In this document: in pieces, positions 10,092 to 24,009 of the stretch | Layout: the number at the start of each line of letters is the position of its first letter | Numbering within the stretch: position 1 is the first letter of the stretch | Assembly (NCBI RefSeq): GCF_001640805.2 | Contig: NC_066850.1 | Coordinates: 4,313,549-4,377,548 of the forward strand | DNA: 64,000 nucleotides | Origin: Lates calcarifer | Lineage: Eukaryota; Chordata; Actinopteri; Centropomidae | Reading direction: 5' to 3' | Notes under the pieces: model-generated | What the model saw: only the letters and a program-made list of their open reading frames with translations | Database searches by the model: none | Told to the model about the DNA's origin: nothing | Made by a program: the position numbers and the translations under genes

Positions 10092-13000
10092 ATGGCCAAC
10101 TACATACACGTACCCGACGAGGCTCCCGCTGTGCCCAAAATAGATGTGACAGTTGACGAGAGCGACTACAGACCCGGTGCACTGAAACTGATCAAGGAGC
10201 TGAGACCCAACTGGAAGCCGTCCGAGGTCAAAATGAAGGTGCTGTTCATAATAATTAAAAAAAAAATACTTACTATACTTTACTGTTTCTCTGTATGGTA
10301 TGACATGATTAAGTTTACTCGTTTTTCAGTTGAAGTTGCTAAGCTAGCAAGGTGCTTCCCTGTTAAAACTCAAGTTAGCTTACATTGACGTGAGTTGATT
10401 CTAGAAGCTAAACTAGCAAACATAATGACAGCTTATAACGGCTGAAACTCCACGTTAATGTCGCTATAAAATCGCCTTAAACAGACAATTTCCTCGCTAT
10501 ATTACAGTTCCGGACATACTGCGGCAAATTTCCCTTCATCGCCGTTAGGGTTAATGTTTTGCCTTTGCAAATAGCATCTGCGTCAGCTTAGGTCATGATC
10601 GGACTGCGGGAGTCTCCTCCGCCGCTTTTGGCGCAGCCTGTAAAAAGTCAGTCAAGCTTGTTACCTCAACGACGTTATACCTTACTTAAACATATTATGT
10701 AATCCTAGAGAATGCTATGTCTGGCACCAGCTGTTTGAGAGGTAATGACTGATCCAAGCTTGCCTGGAGATGGGTGTACAGATAGAGGAGTGTGGTAGTC
10801 TTAAATTATCATCATGCAGCGCTGCTGTGACTGAGTTTCAGGAATTTTATTAGATTGGTAGGGAGGTGTTAGGTATAGGTAGGAATCTCTTGTCTATTCT
10901 TGTGAACCTATGGGAGAAATGGATGACAAATAGAGCATGACTATTTGCATTTATTCTTTACATTAGTGTCAAACAGGTTTAGTTTGACAATCAAGCAAAC
11001 AGAACACAACAGGGAGCATTATTTCTTAACATCCTAAAGCGCCACCTTACAGCCTGGTCAGACACCCTGAAAGTGAATTAGTCTCAGACAGTCTGGGGGT
11101 GTGGTTCTGCTTTGTAAACACACTAGCAGAGATCACATGCTCCGCCACCATTGCCTGTACTCATCAATGAGAGCAAATTGGGAACTCAGCAAATGCCAGC
11201 CATTGCTTCCTCCATGCAAAATAAAATTCCCTGCAATCCTGTCATTCTCAGTCAATCCCTTCTAGAGTGAACAATTAGGGCTAGTATGTCAGCACCCCAT
11301 CCTGTCCCACTCTGCAAAAAATGTTCCCAGCTTGACAACAGAGACAGCTTAACATAAATCACCACAGACATGCCCTATTTTTTTATGGTGACATGAATTC
11401 CTCCTCTAACTTCTGTTGCCTGCCAGATCTTGACTCCTCTCAGAACTTATGTAATGCTCAAAAAAATGTAGGTGTTCAGGCTTGAATAGCATAATGTGGA
11501 GAATGGTCCTGCTGTCGTTTACCTGTAGGCGTCTAGCAAGATTCTTGGAGCACAGGACAAATTATGACTTTTCATTGTTTCACCTGTTCTCACTCTCTTC
11601 CTCTTTTTCTTGTGTCTTCAGTTTTTCACAGATGGAATAACCAATAAGCTGCTGGGCTGCTATGTGGGTACAGCCATGCAGGATGTGGTTTTGGTCCGTA
11701 TTTACGGCAACAAAACAGAGCTGTTGGTGGACCGGGGAAATGAGGTGAAAAGTTTCAGAGTACTACACGCTCACCGCTGTGCACCGCGCCTCTACTGTAC
11801 CTTCAACAATGGCCTGTGTTATGAATTTCTCCAAGGAACTGCCCTGGAGCCTGAACACATTCGCAGCCAACCTGTTTTCAGGTAAAAATGCTTTGATAAA
11901 GAGCCTTGAGGGTTGTATTCAAGAAAACATCTGACTTGAGAGTTACTTTACAGATTTTACCAAAATGTAGGCTGTGTGAGGAGAATATTATTTACATTGC
12001 GACATAGTGAATATTATGAAGTCTAAGGTTTTACCCAGGAGTATAAAACTAATTATTAAGTCTTAAACTTAAAATTAACTTTTTTTATAGTTTCACCAAA
12101 ATACTAATTTACCAAATCAAACAATTATTTATTTTTTTTTCTCAAAAGTAAATCTTAACTGTAAATGTAATCCATTTATCTAAGACTGGCCAAAATTCTG
12201 AAGTTAAATTAAAACATTTAATTAGACTTGAGGTGATAGTGTTTTTTAAAGATTTGTTTCCATAACCTGAGTCTAACTCTGTTCCCCCATTCATTTCCTT
12301 TCTCTTCTACCTTGCAGGCTCATCGCCAGACAGCTGGCCAAGTACCACGCCATCCATGCCCACAATGGCTGGGTGCCCCAGTCTGACCTGTGGCTGAAGA
12401 TGGGCAAGTACTTTGCTCTCATCCCCAAGTACTTCAAGGACCCTGAGTGGAATGCCAGGTGAGACCCAGCTCTCATAAAAGACAATGGAAATTTTCCTCC
12501 AGTCACCTTTTCAGTGTGACTCAGCTGCAGGTTATCTGCATGACATAATAACACATAGACTTGAATTTATAACTAAAGACTGAAAGCAGCAAAAATAACT
12601 CCCAAAACCAAAGTGTAGTGATTTAAATATGAATTAGGAGTATAATTAATGAATAAGACTGATATTGGTACCGCGTCAAAAAAGTACACCTAAATTAATG
12701 GATTTGACAAACTTGCATCATTATTATGTCATTTTTTTTCAGACCTTTTACAATATATTTATATAAGAAGGCTGATTAGTGAAATAACAGAGCTATAAAT
12801 ACATTTGGAAACATATAGCCTTCCTTCTTGTGTGCTTTTTTACTCTGTTATCTCCACGTAGAACTATGACCCCCCAGCCTCTTATCAGTGAATCACAAAT
12901 GATGCCAACAACCATGAGGTGAAATGGCACAACACAAGGGTATTCATCATCAGTTCTGCATGGCTCACATGACTGGGGAAGTACGTGGAATTCCTGTCAT

Positions 13001-16000
13001 AATCTCAGCAGGTGTGACAGCCATGGCATAACTGAGTGTGTAACAATTTCACTGTTTCACAACTGTGAAACATAAAAGAGCAGCAGCCTGAAAATAACAA
13101 TATAATTAAAAAGGCTTGTCACACATTCTTTTTTATACTCAGCACTGCAAGGAAGGCGTCATAAATATTACATTTAGTGAGCTCCTAAAGTGTTCTGTTA
13201 ATCTCATATAAGATAAAATCATTATTACATTACTTCGCTATTAAATCCCCATTTAAATATGTAGGTTATGTAAGTTTCAGATTGCGTCAGCGCTGACACA
13301 GAAGAACACAGGTGTGCTACATCACAGGCAAATTGAGTTACAATTATCATGGTTCACTCACATGCTCTGGCTGCTTTGGCACCATTAATTCTTCATTGTT
13401 TGAAAACAGCAACGAACTACCATCACTTTTAGCACACAAAATGAATCCAAAACAAACATTGACTTTTACAGGCTGTTTTATTTCCATGGAGGCCACCCAA
13501 ATATTAACATTATGAGAGGACTGCTGATAAAGACTCAGGAAAGACTGCGACACCCGCAGTATCTTGGGGTTGTTGTGTGTTGAAGTCAAAAACAAATAGG
13601 TGGAGTGCTTGTGGCCGCAGGGCCTGAATCTCGCTCCTTGTGTTGCACAATGTTTGTTCACCTTCGTTGCATTGCCTCCTTAACAGGTCCTAATGATGAA
13701 GTAATGAATGTTAACTGTGCATGAATTAATTATATAATAAGTCTGGTACAAGAAAATGTTAGCATAGCATATTTGGCACATAAACTAATGAACTAAACTA
13801 AACTGTGCAGCCGGAAAAAGGCACTGTGCTTATTTGTGTAGGTGTTAAGTCATGTCTGTCCATTTTAACTGCTGTCTGTAATTAGGAGTATTCACATAAG
13901 GTGTGTGAGACACATCTGTTATGCTAACCATTGTTGCAGTATTGCAGCTAAGTAAATTAAATTTTACACCAAGAGTAACCTTTATTTCTAATTCTACTCT
14001 CGGGTTCCCCATACTGATTTTCACCTCCATCTGTCTTTCCATTTATACTCCCACCTCCTCTCAATGTCCTCACTCTCTTTGACTCTCTGCCTTCCCCTCC
14101 AGGTTGAGCATAGAGGTACCCAGCCCACGATGCCTCAGAGAAGAGCTGGTGTGGCTCCAGCAGAGCTTGTCGGTGCTGGGCTCCCCCGTCGTTCTCTGCC
14201 ACAACGACCTGCTCTGCAAAAACATCATCTACAACCGGGATGAAGGTAAAAATATAATATAAACTGCAAAAGTGTAGATGTACGCATTACTGTGTGGTTG
14301 AATTGTGTTGTTACCTGCACCTTCTCAACCCTAGTCATATGCTTCACTCATTGTCAGTGCATTGGGCTGCAGGTGTAGAACTAGAACGGTCAGACAAGAC
14401 AACTGTTTATGTTCCACCAATACATTTAGCAAAAATCTACTTTTTTGTGAATGCATCTGTCACAGATTTCAGTTGTACCATTTAAAAGCCTTTTCTAATT
14501 TGGATTTCATGTCTGATCTGTCGTTCTAATTCTCTGCTGAAAACTTAGAGGGAAAGCCACTATTGTCAGCCTGAACAAACAAAACCATTACATCATACCA
14601 AGTTTTATTTACAGCACATGTGTTTGGTGCTTTTGCAATGTTGCTGTTTTTTGATGGTATGGATGTCAAGCAACATATACTCGGGCAAACTGATAAGTAA
14701 GTGACTTACGAGGGGGTGGGGGGTATATATTCGGGAGGCAGGGTGGTGGTGTTAAAGGGAGGGTTTCAGAGCTGTCAGCTCTCTCGTCGGCTTGCGACGA
14801 GGGGTGGGGCCCTTCTCACAGCTCCTTGTCTCTAGCCTTTCTCCCCTAGGAATGACAGCTGAGGCTGGAGAGAGGCAATGGAGAGAGACAAACCTCACGC
14901 ACAGTCGGCTCTGAGGGCCCTCGCGTAGTCTGCCCAGTGCTCAGGCTAATCGGGATGAGTTCATGGCAGCAGTAGGAGCCACATACCTGCTTATCACCCT
15001 CCAATGCTACTTAGCCACCAGTTCCCTCTGACCTCTTATTGCTAGGCTACTTACAATACCGATTATTATACTGTTTTATAATTTTCACTTGCTTTAAGTC
15101 ACTCTGAGCACCAGCTACATGCCTGAAATATATAAAGCTACTTTCTGTCACGGCTCCTTATTCCGCAATTTCCATTTCAAAGCATCAATATTGATCACTC
15201 AGCAGACCTTATAAGTGAATGGATATGTCTGATGATATTCTGTATTTTATCTAATTGTCAACACATCCATGTAAAGATCAAAATCAACAATGAATTTATC
15301 CAACAAACATTTTTTGCTGTGAGGAACTATTACAAACACCAGTCAGCCACACAGTTTCAGTGGGTGACATTTTGAGTTAGTATCACATAAAACTGTCCTG
15401 CTCTTAATATGTTAAATTTCATTAAAAACATACTCAATGCTCATTCACGTGTTCTGGTCTGCAGCTGAAAATATCCGCTAACTACAACTACAGTATCCAG
15501 CTTTTGTAGGAAATTAATGAGACCTTTAAAATTTAAAGAAAACATTTGTGACTACCCCATTTTTTAAGGGACATTTGTTCTCAGAAAGAATGAATTGGCT
15601 CAGGGCTGGGACACAGTCTGAGGAAGTTGGAAAGTACTGAGAGATGGGTTGTTGGTTTTGGTCTTTTCATGGGATTTTTTGACATTTACAAGACTATAGA
15701 ATATCGTCAGCTTTATCCTGTAAAGGTGAAACATGCTTCTGCAAAAATGCAGGGAAATAACTTAGCCTAAGCACACAAACCAGGAATGTCTGGGTAGCAG
15801 TAATGTATGGAGGAATTGATGTACACACCTCACTTGAATTTGTGATTCGGGTTATCAAACAAGAGCTGACAGTTCCAGCAAGGAGAGATATCCATCATTG
15901 GTGATACTGAGACAACACACTCCTGTAAATTCCTGCACATCCACTTCTGAGAAATGCAGCATTGTCCTGAGAGCACATGTTACTGTAATACTCAGTTAAT

Positions 16001-19000
16001 GTATACAGTAGATCTCTTGTACAGACGTTTAAAAGTCTGTTTCTGAAATTCATGCATGTTTGCAGACTTGCAGAATCATGTTTCATGCTTTGAAAATGTA
16101 AGATGAAAGGTTATCAGTGCTTCTGTTTGGAAATATTATTGATTAAAAGCCAGAATAGAAAGGAATTCCCCTTATCTCTGTACTACTGGTGTAATCACAC
16201 AGTAATCTTAACACTGAAAACACAGCTGAACCATGCCCACAAATGAAAACCACAATGGAATGGATACAACAGTAGAGTCCAGGCATTTCAGCTCCACGCC
16301 TCAGTTACTACATTTCTGACGGTGCCCACTCAGGCTGTCTGAACTGTCATCGTAGTAATCCCTGTCTTACACCTGTGCTTGACATCTTCTTGTTGAATTG
16401 AAAAACAGAGTAGGCATGAAAAGAAACTTAACAGCTACCACGCTGCTTCCTGTCACCTCTTCTCAGCTGTAGTTGCTGAGTTGAAACCGCTTGCCTGCCA
16501 GACAGCGACAGCCGAGAGGCCACCACTTCCTGTATTGATAAAACCATAAACAGAAGTGGTGGAAGCTCAAATATCTTCATTGCTCTTTTCCCATGATTCT
16601 GTCAGCTTTTCTTCTCTATCTTCATCTCTCAGCCTCCTTTACATGCTTAGTCTCCCTGCCCCTCTCACTTTACTCAGATGTTTGAAAAATAAAAAATCTG
16701 CACACACTTTACTTGGTCCCAAGGGTCACAAAATCTGCAGTTCAGCAGCCAACAGGAAGCCTCTCAAAGATGCTGTCATTTGCAGAAGCAGCAGAGGTGT
16801 CACGCTATTGGGTTCACAGCAGGCCAATGGGAAGGGAGCATTGGAGGGGAGTGTAGTGAGAAGGGGAAGTGAGGTTGCATGCGTGAGGGTTGGAGGGGAG
16901 GGGGTAAAAAAAAAAGGATTGGGAGTTTGGCTGCAGGGCCTGATGTTTCGACACTGTGCGTGAGAGTAAGAATGGATAAAAGACAAATGTGTCAGTGAGA
17001 GAGTGAGCATGTGTGAAAGATGTGTTTGCCCCAACCTTTTCATCTGCTGCACAGGGGGGCTATAGCCACTGCCCGGAGGTGTTCAGTTGTGTCCCGCTAG
17101 GACCTACACGCCGGCTGGTAACCCACCTCAAAGTGTCTTTCTTGTAGTCCAGCAACACCTCAAAAAATTATGTTCCACATGTTAGGGCAAAGACATAAGC
17201 TAAGGCCAAAACAAACAAAAACAGTTAAGAGCAGAGAGATTTAATTAAATGTATTGTTCTTCAAAATTCCACTTTTTTTTTATCTAACTGTAACAAACGG
17301 GCTTGTAAAATTAAGAGTTTGTATTTTGAGGTCAGCACTTCATCACTTCATGACTGAATGCTTCCCTTCTGTATTCATTATTAACACAGTCACCTCATGT
17401 TTTCATTGACCTACAAATGCAATCAGACAGCAACACACTCTCCGACCTTCCCTCTCTGATATTGGATTTAAAGTTACAGGGAGATGATCGGCTTTAAAGG
17501 GGCGACTTTGCCGATTTTTCAGCCAGCCAGTGTTTACCTTCCCTCCATGTACATGAGTGAGGAGCTCTGGGTGCCGGCAACATGGAGGAAAAGTAAACAT
17601 TGTTCATTTATTATGTTGTAATGATAAAAAGCTGGTTGAAAATCAGCAAAGTTGGCCTCTAATCTTCTGTTATTTTCACCTATATTTCACGGGCACTTAG
17701 AGACCATTTTAGAGAGTCTATTTAACAAACCTTATCAAAGAGCTATAATTGCAGTTGGCTCTGCTAGCATCGGGTACATTGTTTGCTGTGAGTCAACAAA
17801 GTTCTGAGATATTTTTTTTATTAAAGAGTGTGTTGCTGTACATTTGTTTTGGCAGCTCAGTGAACTTGAGCGTCTTTGTATTTTACTATTTTCCCTCCTT
17901 TGTCCCTCTGCTTTCTTCGAAATGTTTTTTTCATTTTATTCTGTGCATGTATCCAAAACAAACATTCTTTGAAGAGGCAGCTGGACTCCTCCTCCTCCCC
18001 GAGACGGTTGTATGTGTTCCATGTCTTGCGTCAAACTTTGCACATTTTCAGTTCTGCTAATGCGTCCCGGCTGCCTGTTCTGTGGTTTCTTGGAAAAAGG
18101 GGCTGATAACTCACCTAGTGGTACATCTGATAACTTAGATACTCTTGCAGACTGACTGCTGAAACTTCATGAGGATGTGCTAGCTAGTCTTTTTGATTGC
18201 TTCCCCTAAGTATACCTAATTTAAACTAGCAAAGTCAACATAAAGGAAGAGCAATAGATTTTATTCTCAGTTTATGTGTTGACTCTGATTTCCCCAAATC
18301 TTAACAGCATGGTTGTTTTTCTAGGAAATGTTTGTCAGCAGCTATTTTTAGAAGGCTACCTCTCCAGTCTAAATTCGTCTCTCTTTAATTCCTCGTATTT
18401 CATTTCTTCTGTGCTCAAGTCTTTCTTTACAGTCCTTGTCCCTCAAAATGCAAACTCTTACTCCAGTCCAGTCAGACAGGGAGAAAGTTACAGTATGAAA
18501 TGAAAAGCCTTGACATTCTGAGTTATCAAAGGGAAAACACAACATAATCATTTTATCTGCTTCCTGTGTCTCTGTCTAAACAACACTGCTTCTCTTTCCA
18601 GGCAATGTAAAGTTCATTGACTACGAATATGCTGGGTACAATTACCAAGCCTACGACATTGGGAACCATTTCAATGAGTTTGCCGGTGAGTGCCCTTCCT
18701 GGTATTACATAAAAAGATGTGTGTTTGAAATGTTCACTGAAATATGTTTTAACTTGTGCGTTTATTTGTTCCAGGCCTGAACGAGGTGGATTACAGTCAT
18801 TATCCAGGGCGGGCCTTTCAGCTGCAGTGGCTCCGCTCCTACTTGGAGGCCTATAAGGAGCACAAAGGCCAGGGCAGTGACGTGACTGATAGAGAGGTGG
18901 AGATTCTTTATGTCCAAGTCAACCGATTTGCCCTGGTAAGCATTTGTATGGTCTAGTCTTGTCTAGACATGAACGTATGCAACAGCTGTGAGAGTTAGCA

Positions 19001-20702
19001 TGTCTAGCAATGGTGAAATAAACACTATAGGCTTGCTACTGTGGCAGGTAACAATTAACTAGCTAACATCAGCCAGTTTCCCTGCTAACGTTACTTGACT
19101 AAACACCGTTACGCAGAGAAGTACTAATTTCTGCAAAATTAGTTACATTTGGCTGATATCATGTCCTGTTATCACTGCTATAGTTTTCCACATAATGTAC
19201 ATGTGTTCAAAATCACAACACTTTTACAACCTCAACAGACTGATGGCTCTCTGATGTTTTTCTGACTGTGTTGCACAGAGAGAGAGGGAGAGAAGAGAGA
19301 GCGCTTGTGTTGCATCAACATTGAAATAACAGAATCTGCATTATAGCATTGTTTGAGATTATTCTCAGGAGTAGTAGTAGACGTTTTTTACATAATGTAA
19401 TACATAGTTTGACTTTATGGTTAATCCAGTACTATCATATATTACCAAAGTACGCATAATTTTACTGCAGAGTTAACTGTCATTACAGATTTAATTTAAA
19501 TTAAGGTCAGTCTCTATGTTTATTCTATTTTAGGGCAGCAGTAGCATTAGCAGCAAAGGGGCATTCACATCAAATGCTGCAGATGAGTCCACAATTCAGG
19601 AAACATTTGTGAAACAATTATATTCTGTGTTGTTTAAAAATAAAATAGATCATGTTTAATGGGAAAAAAGTTGTTTTTCTTAGCAGGCATTTTAAAAATA
19701 ACAAATTTTAGAGCTGTAATTGCAATACTGTGATGCTGCAAAACCTTGATATTTTTACTTAAGGTTATCATACCGTCCATACTGGCCCATGCCTAGTCTT
19801 GACATATGTTATATGGTCAAGGACAAGTATTGCTAACATTACAGCCCTAAAAACTCTCGTAGATTAAGTTCCTTGGGGGCTTGTTGTGAGTTGATTTTCC
19901 ATCCCTGCTTCCACAGGTGTTGGGCCAGCAAACACAGATTATAGCGTGATGTGGGTTAAACATAGTGCAGAGTGATGTGGGCTATAACCTGCTCTACCTG
20001 CTCTCAGTAAGAGAGGATATTTATGATGTACTCAGTGTGGCCAGCATACAGGAGGCACTCTTGTAGTTGTCGTTGTAACCCTTGTGAGACTCAGCGCTCT
20101 CTCCTGAGATGCATTCTGCCTTGTTTACTGTCAAGTGGAAAAGAGGGCAGTGTGGAGGATGGGCAAGAGAAGCAATTGTGTTTCTGTGTCAGCTGTGTAG
20201 CCATAGGGCTACTGCTGGCTTTGTACATGCTCAAGTGAGCTGTGTTGGGTAATTAGAAACGACATTTACCTTTAGACAGCAGGTACATGCTAATCCATTG
20301 TGTCTCCCTGTTGTCCACTCTCTCCCCTCTGTGTCCAGGCGTCTCATTTCTTCTGGGGTCTCTGGGCTCTGATTCAGGCCAAGTTCTCCACCATCGACTT
20401 TGACTTCTTGGGGTATGTTGTCATCTTGAAATAATACCAGCAAGCATTCTTTATCATGCGCTGTTTTATGTCTGCTGCTATTCTGATTTCAGTCATTTAA
20501 TCATATGTTTATGAACATAATGTTAAGCATCCAGATCTAAGCAGTCTGATATTTTTGCACTGGTATCCATCTAGCTAACATGACACATACATTTTTATGT
20601 TATTGCTGACACTTCTGTCTGTCTGCCAGATATGCAGTCCTGCGCTTCAACCAATACTTCAAAATGAAACCAGAGGTGGCTGCACTGAACTTACCAGAAT
20701 AA
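10092..20702 (+). CDS. etnk1: Ethanolamine kinase 1 (8 coding exons)
   Basis: This is a cytosolic kinase that phosphorylates ethanolamine with ATP, the first step of the CDP-ethanolamine route to phosphatidylethanolamine. Coding exons are 10092-10238, 11622-11881, 12318-12458, 14103-14245, 18602-18685, 18775-18935, 20339-20412 and 20630-20702. All use GT/AG and join in frame to give about 360 residues, the usual length for the short form. The N-terminus MANYIHVPDEAP matches the vertebrate short isoform. The nucleotide loop region FFTDGITNKLLG is at 50-61, the Brenner motif HNDLLCKN at 216-223 (catalytic Asp218, Asn223), the metal-binding IDYEY at 236-240, then YDIGNHFNEFAG and the C-terminal FNQYFKMKPE. 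No key residue is missing. The start codon sits in a strong GCCATGG context. ETNK2 is the main alternative, but the N-terminus and overall fit favour ETNK1. Confidence 0.97.
14700..14990. other. GC-rich block within etnk1 intron 4
   Basis: This patch stands out against an AT-rich intron. It starts with a G-run cluster (14,712-14,743), then AGAGCTGTCAGCTCT, then CTCGTCG-gcttg-CGACGAG, an exact 7-bp inverted repeat with a 5-nt loop at about 14,781-14,799. No convincing exon is visible. It could be an intronic regulatory element, a non-coding RNA or an unrecognised repeat. Confidence 0.4.
17495..17660. mobile_element. Imperfect foldback element in etnk1 intron 4
   Basis: The outer arm at about 17,499-17,524 (GGGGCGACTTTGCCGATTTT then TCAGCC) pairs imperfectly with 17,634-17,659 (GGTTGAAAATCAGCAAAGTT then GGCCTC). 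Nested inside, TGTTTACCTTCCCTCCATG (17,531-17,549) pairs with CATGGAGGAAAAGTAAACA (17,581-17,599). This two-tier palindrome resembles a MITE-type foldback remnant. The pairing is seen directly; the family is not identified. Confidence 0.5.
19690..19797. mobile_element. Terminal fragment of a teleost dispersed repeat in etnk1 intron 6
   Basis: The segment ends with TCATACCGTCCATACTGGCC and CATGCCTAG, which I recognise as the common fish repeat terminus of the form CTAGGCATGGGCCGGTATGA on the other strand. The matching opposite end is not obvious nearby, so this looks like a truncated copy. Confidence 0.45.
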
Positions 20703-23546
20703 TCGCTGCCAACCCCTCATTTTCTCCTTCTTCTCCTGCTCTTCCTCCCCTCCAACCTGCTCTCTGCGCCTCATACTCCAACAGCCTAGTGCCCTCTAGG
20801 GGTGTGGGGAAGAGCCAGACTGAGAGTCTGTCCTGTTCAGTGCCTACGGGTCCCCCCTCCACTGTCCTTATCTCTAGAGACTGAATGGACCACAATCTTA
20901 TCCATCATCTACAGTCACACCTTCAGTTAACCAGGAGGTATCCCAAATTTATAGTATGGGTGTGTGTGAAGGACTGACTTGAGGCCTGCTATAATGTGAA
21001 GCTCACATGGCAAGATTTATTGTGATTATCCAATATTCTAATATCAATCAGGATATTAACATGATATCAGCATATCTATTTGTAAGCGGCTCTTTTCATT
21101 GCTCAAAATTCAATTACATAGCAACCACCTTGATGACTGACAGGTGGCCCAAACACTAATCCAATTGCCTGGATTCACCTTCCTCATATGCACATTCATG
21201 GGGAAAACCCTTGAAAGCCAGCCAAATTTATAACGACATGATGGCAATAAAGCCTGCTTTGTTTGCTAAGGAACCAAGATGAAAAGGAGAAACAAATGCT
21301 GAGATGGAAAGGCCAGTGCGATCCGTTAATCCCATGTGATAAAAAAACGCGTGGCCTACCCTGTGACTCTTGTTTTCACCCTTATTTGCCCCAGCATATT
21401 GTGCATGGGTGGTGCGCCAAAATAGCCATGTAGTCATTGTTGCTGTGTAGTTTTTTGGTGAGGGTTTGTGTTTTGGCTTTTCTAACTTAAAGGTAGAAAC
21501 ATGAAGTTGTTGGAGAGCATCTTGTGTTTACATCTAACCTCTCCTTTTAGTTAAACAGTTGTACATCACCGAGCAGCCGTTTGACTCGAGGGAGTTTCAC
21601 TGTAATTTAGGTTTCAGGTTTGTTTTGACACTTGGTTTTTGTCTAAATCTTAACTGGAGACAAAAAATGCATCTCACTGTAATTTTGAACATTCCATGTT
21701 CATAATACTAAGACAAGAAATTTGGTTGTAGGTAACACAATGAGTCAGCAGTGTTAGGGACTTTTTTCACTGTGACACCGACTGTAAGCCATGCTGCACT
21801 AGACAAGACCAAACCATATTATTGTCTGCTCCATTTCAGGGAAAGTTTGGGAATCATCTTTAATATTACAAAACACTGTTGTTCAGTCCTGACGAACTAA
21901 GGAACTGACCATATTATGTACTTGTAGACCAGTCTTCGTTCACAAATATGTTATTAAGATAAGTGATATGGCCTTGCTTGACTGTTAGATGTCTGAGTCT
22001 CTGTTGGCATTCATCATTTCAAGCGCCAAATGTTGAAATGAAGGTTTGTAGAAAAGTGTGGAGTTTTGGCAGAGAAGAAAGTGTAGTTGGTTATCTCAGA
22101 GAGGTTAAGTTGATCTGTGTTCATTTAAAGTCAGCTGTCAGGGGGACCTAAGGAACAAGAGCACCATCTATTGGAGAGAATAAGAATGGCTGCTGCCAGC
22201 TACTGTCCTTTATATTCACCTTTGACCTTTATGTTAAATGATAATGTTTTAAAGGAGGCTCTTTACCAACTAAAACAAGTTCATCTCTTGGTTACTTTAA
22301 CAAGCCTACACCAAAGTGCTGACATCTGTTTTTTGCTTGTACATAATGCACACTGTTTCATTTTCTATGTAGCACAAAGACGATTAGAATGACAATTATA
22401 TAGACTTATTAAAAACAACATTTTTTTACTTATTCAAATGGGAATGTTAAGGCTGAGGTCTTTGAGAGTGTGTAGACGTTTGCTGGTACAGTAACACATG
22501 ACACCTGGGTAAATATTGTATATTCAAAAAAGCAGCTTAAAAGTGAGAAGTTTCAGCAAAACCTCACATGTATAATGTGGTGATACAAGTTTTCTTGTTT
22601 ACTCAAAAGTATATTTGCTAGTTACATATTTACCTAGGTGACCTCTGCTGTAACAAGTTTGTGAAGCTCCGTAACTGACAAGGCAGGATTGTCCATTCAT
22701 GTATACACTCCCACACAGTACTAGATAAGAAGACATTGATATGTTAGTCTGCCTGTGTGCCTGTGAAAGCTCTTATTTTGTATTTACAATTTTGAAGTTT
22801 GAAGGGTAGCCCTGTTACTTCTCTTCTGTCTTTAATTTAGTGTTGTCTGTTTTTAATGCTGGTGAATTAAGATGGACGATTTAAGAAGTAGTTTAAGTCA
22901 AACCTTATATGAATTTCAAATGTGTATGTGTCGGCTTTTAATATGAAAATTTTCCATAAAAGCATTTGATGGTAAGTGGTTTTGATGAAGTTACTGGTTT
23001 AAGTTGTGTTGGAGGAACATGTTATGGTTCTGGGGAAGACTGTTTTCTGTTTGGAGTCTGTTTAATACACTGTCGCACCACGTTTACACATAACATGCAC
23101 AAATTAATGTAGTTGGTCAAATTCGACTGCCATATAATCAGAATATTAACAAATTCAAAAATTACACTGCTGAAATATTTCCTATAGGCTTTAATTTCCC
23201 CATACATCGGAAATAAATGAATGCATTTCACGGTGTATCAGAGGTAATCTCGGTTCTGATTATAACATGAACGAGCACTACATTTCTGACGTGTGTGTTT
23301 GTATTTAACATTGTAAAAAAATATGTATCTTTAAATCTCCCTGGCCACTGTAGCATATGTTTATATGTACAGTAAACAAATGTAATAATATCTTTGCTTG
23401 TTCTCAAATGTGAATGAATGTACATAGAGGGAGTCCTTTTATTTTTTTGTTTTCTAAACGTTGCATTAAAGTGAATAGTTGCCTGGGGTAAAGGTGAAAT
23501 TTAAAAATGACATTTCCGTTACTGTAAACATGCTTTGAAAAATAAA
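20703..23546 (+). other. Probable long etnk1 3' untranslated region ending at AATAAA
   Basis: After the TAA stop the sequence continues without further splice or coding signals. AATAAA at 23,541-23,546 is a good candidate for the distal poly(A) signal; AATAAA at about 21,245 could give a shorter form. A C/T-rich block at 20,720-20,890 includes AGTGCCCTCTAGGGGTG, which resembles a CTCF core on the minus strand. Segment 22,006-22,550 has a second copy downstream. The exact mRNA end is inferred. Confidence 0.5.
22006..22550. repeat. Copy A of a local duplication (inside the etnk1 3' tail)
   Basis: The segment shares long near-identical stretches, in the same order and orientation, with 26,670-27,133. 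Examples are ATCTCTTGGTTACTTTAA, TGCTGACATCTGTTTTTTGC, CACTGTTTCATTTTCTATGT and AGAATGACAATTATATAGAC. The shared part begins near CATCATTT and ends near TAAATATT. Copy A is slightly longer. Confidence 0.85.
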
Positions 23547-23753
23547 TTCTATTTACCCTTATCTGTGTCTTCTCTCATCTTGTGGATGGACAAATTTCAT
23601 TCTAGCAATAAATAGAATTAGTGAAACAACTGTATGGTTACTTACCAAAGTAGCTAGAAATTTAATTTTATTTAAAAGATTAAAAAAATATATTTAGCAG
23701 AAAACAGACACCTCTTACTTGGTTGCTGTGGCTCCCCAGGTTTCACTACGTTT

Positions 23754-23799
23754 AACTGAGTTTTTTTTTTTTTTTTAAAGAAAGAAAAGAAAGAAAGAA
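23754..23799. repeat. Poly(T) tract joined to an AAAG-type array
   Basis: About nineteen T residues are followed directly by AAAGAAAGAAAAGAAAGAAAG. It lies just past the presumed etnk1 poly(A) signal and may be the tail of a decayed retroposon. Confidence 0.7.
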
Positions 23800-24009
23800 C
23801 TTTCCTAATGCACTGATTAACTGTGAATTAACATGTCTCTGGAATTGTGACACAAATACATGGCCTCACAATAAACAACTACAGCTATTAACTACATAAT
23901 TTAAAGGAAACACCCCGGAGAATTAGCTCGTTTTCCAGTGTTAACGATATTGTATCAGCTAAGCTAACACGTTTTGCAAGCAACAATTGAGTGGTGCAGG
24001 AAGTGGTGG

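Noticed and set aside
16556..17052. 135-codon plus and 108-codon minus frames within etnk1 intron 4
   Set aside because: They lie inside an intron, are low in complexity, and no splice sites tie them to etnk1.
10092..20702. ETNK2 or choline kinase instead of ETNK1
   Set aside because: The MANYIHVP start, the HNDLLCKN and IDYEY contexts and the C-terminus FNQYFKMKPE fit ETNK1; choline kinases differ around these motifs.
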